Assembly: GCA_937890655.1 (NCBI GenBank)
Contig: CALADT010000091.1
Location: 1 to 7,799, forward strand
DNA: 7,799 nt
Direction: 5' to 3'
From: an uncultured Mucispirillum sp.
GTDB lineage: Bacteria; Chrysiogenota; Deferribacteres; Deferribacterales; Mucispirillaceae
The notes beneath the pieces are model-generated. The model was not told where the DNA came from. It worked only from the letters and a program-made list of their open reading frames with translations, and ran no database searches. A program made the translations under genes and the position numbers. Each line of letters begins with the position of its first letter. Within the stretch, counting starts at the first letter, position 1. Positions 7,183 through 7,799 of this stretch are shown here, piece by piece.

Positions 7183-7799
7183 GCACAGTAATTATTCCAG
7201 CAAGGTATGGTTCTATGAGGTTTCCAGGAAAGGTTTTAGCAGATATTGGTGGTAAACCAATGATTGTAAGAGTTGCTGAACAGGCTTGTAAAACCATTGC
7301 AGATAAAGTAATTGTTGTTACAGATAGCAAGGAAGTATATAACGAATGTAATAAACTTGAAAATGTAAAAGTAATGATGAGCCCATCAGATTTATCAACA
7401 GGAACAGATAGAGTAGCTTTTGCAGCAACTAATATTGATGATGATATAATAATTAATGTGCAGGGTGATGAGCCATTTATACCACCAGAATTAATTAATC
7501 AATTAATTAATGGTTTAAAAAGTGATTCATCATTAAAAATGATAACTGCTTGTGTTCCATTTGCTGATATTAATAATTCAGAAAACCCATCAGCAGTAAA
7601 AGTTATTTTAGATGAAAATGATTTTGCTGTTTATTTTTCAAGATATCCAATACCATATAATAGGGATAATATGCAGGATATTATACGTTACCGTCATATA
7701 GGTATATATGGTTTTAGGCGTGATTATCTTTTTGAGTTTGCTAAACAGGAACGCACATATTTAGAAAAATGCGAAAATTTAGAACAGTTAAGAGCATTA
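7179..7799 (+). CDS. kdsB: 3-deoxy-manno-octulosonate cytidylyltransferase KdsB, 3'-truncated by window edge
   Basis: KdsB (CMP-Kdo synthetase) activates Kdo with CTP in the cytoplasm for attachment to lipid A in the LPS inner core. The reading frame is open from 7179 to the window edge: 207 codons of an expected 240-255, so only the C-terminus is missing. I translated it by hand. Motifs are IPARYGSMRFPGK 6-18 (nucleotide-binding loop), STGTDR 73-78, NVQGDEPFI 93-101 with metal ligand D97, NPSAVK 136-141, FSRYPIPY 153-160, HIGIYGFR 173-180 and LEQLRAL 201-207. The last three separate it from other sugar cytidylyltransferases such as NeuA. One departure: M13 stands where Ser or Thr usually follows the serine of RYxS(T/S)R. 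The second metal-binding aspartate lies beyond the edge. The overlap with acpS places LPS synthesis in this operon and shows that the cell is a diderm. Confidence 0.95.
   Translation, partial: MSTVIIPARYGSMRFPGKVLADIGGKPMIVRVAEQACKTIADKVIVVTDSKEVYNECNKLENVKVMMSPSDLSTGTDRVAFAATNIDDDIIINVQGDEPFIPPELINQLINGLKSDSSLKMITACVPFADINNSENPSAVKVILDENDFAVYFSRYPIPYNRDNMQDIIRYRHIGIYGFRRDYLFEFAKQERTYLEKCENLEQLRAL

Noticed and set aside
7491..7510. Near-perfect inverted repeat in kdsB: 9-base arms TTAATTAAT / ATTAATTAA around CA
   Set aside because: It is explained by the repeated coding of Leu-Ile-Asn-Gln-Leu-Ile-Asn with AT-ending codons. There is no U-tract or operator context, and it lies in the middle of an open gene.

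Overview
This window is a single, unbroken block of housekeeping genes, all on the + strand. The DNA is AT-rich (by eye about one third G+C or less). Eight genes can be read: ftsH, folP, cdaA, a ybbR/cdaR-like gene, glmM, pdxJ, acpS and the first 207 codons of kdsB, which runs off the right edge. About 40 bases at the left edge probably hold the last codons of an upstream gene. No gap between genes exceeds 4 bases, and four junctions are ATGA stop/start overlaps, so this looks like one translationally coupled operon with no internal terminator. I found no RNA gene, mobile element, CRISPR array, riboswitch or convincing promoter.

Organism: kdsB (CMP-Kdo synthesis) implies a Gram-negative cell with lipopolysaccharide. 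The order ftsH-folP-cdaA-ybbR-glmM-pdxJ-acpS is, from memory, typical of Geobacter-like Desulfobacterota and related phyla. The FolP is a long form with an N-terminal extension and a GG(x)SSRP loop, which I recall from Campylobacter and Helicobacter. With the very AT-rich codon usage, a member of the Deferribacterota such as a Mucispirillum-like gut bacterium is a reasonable guess. This is inference, not an identification.

Layout: positions 1-40 hold an upstream gene tail. At 41-1906 is the membrane protease FtsH. At 1911-3095 is dihydropteroate synthase (folate). Positions 3092-6118 hold the c-di-AMP/cell-wall module: diadenylate cyclase CdaA, its YbbR-domain partner, and phosphoglucosamine mutase GlmM. 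Positions 6115-7182 hold cofactor genes: PdxJ (pyridoxine phosphate) and AcpS (activation of acyl carrier protein). Positions 7179-7799 hold kdsB (LPS core sugar activation).

How they fit together: GlmM supplies GlcN-1-P for UDP-GlcNAc, the precursor of both peptidoglycan and lipid A. AcpS activates the acyl carrier protein needed for fatty acids and lipid A. KdsB activates Kdo for the inner core. FtsH is known in E. coli to control LPS synthesis by proteolysis. CdaA and the YbbR protein are the known c-di-AMP partners of GlmM. The operon therefore has an envelope theme with two vitamin genes inside it. I did not find a previously undescribed system. The points most worth a second look are the unexplained N-terminal domain and altered loops of FolP, the c-di-AMP module in an LPS-bearing cell, and a strong codon-context preference before proline.
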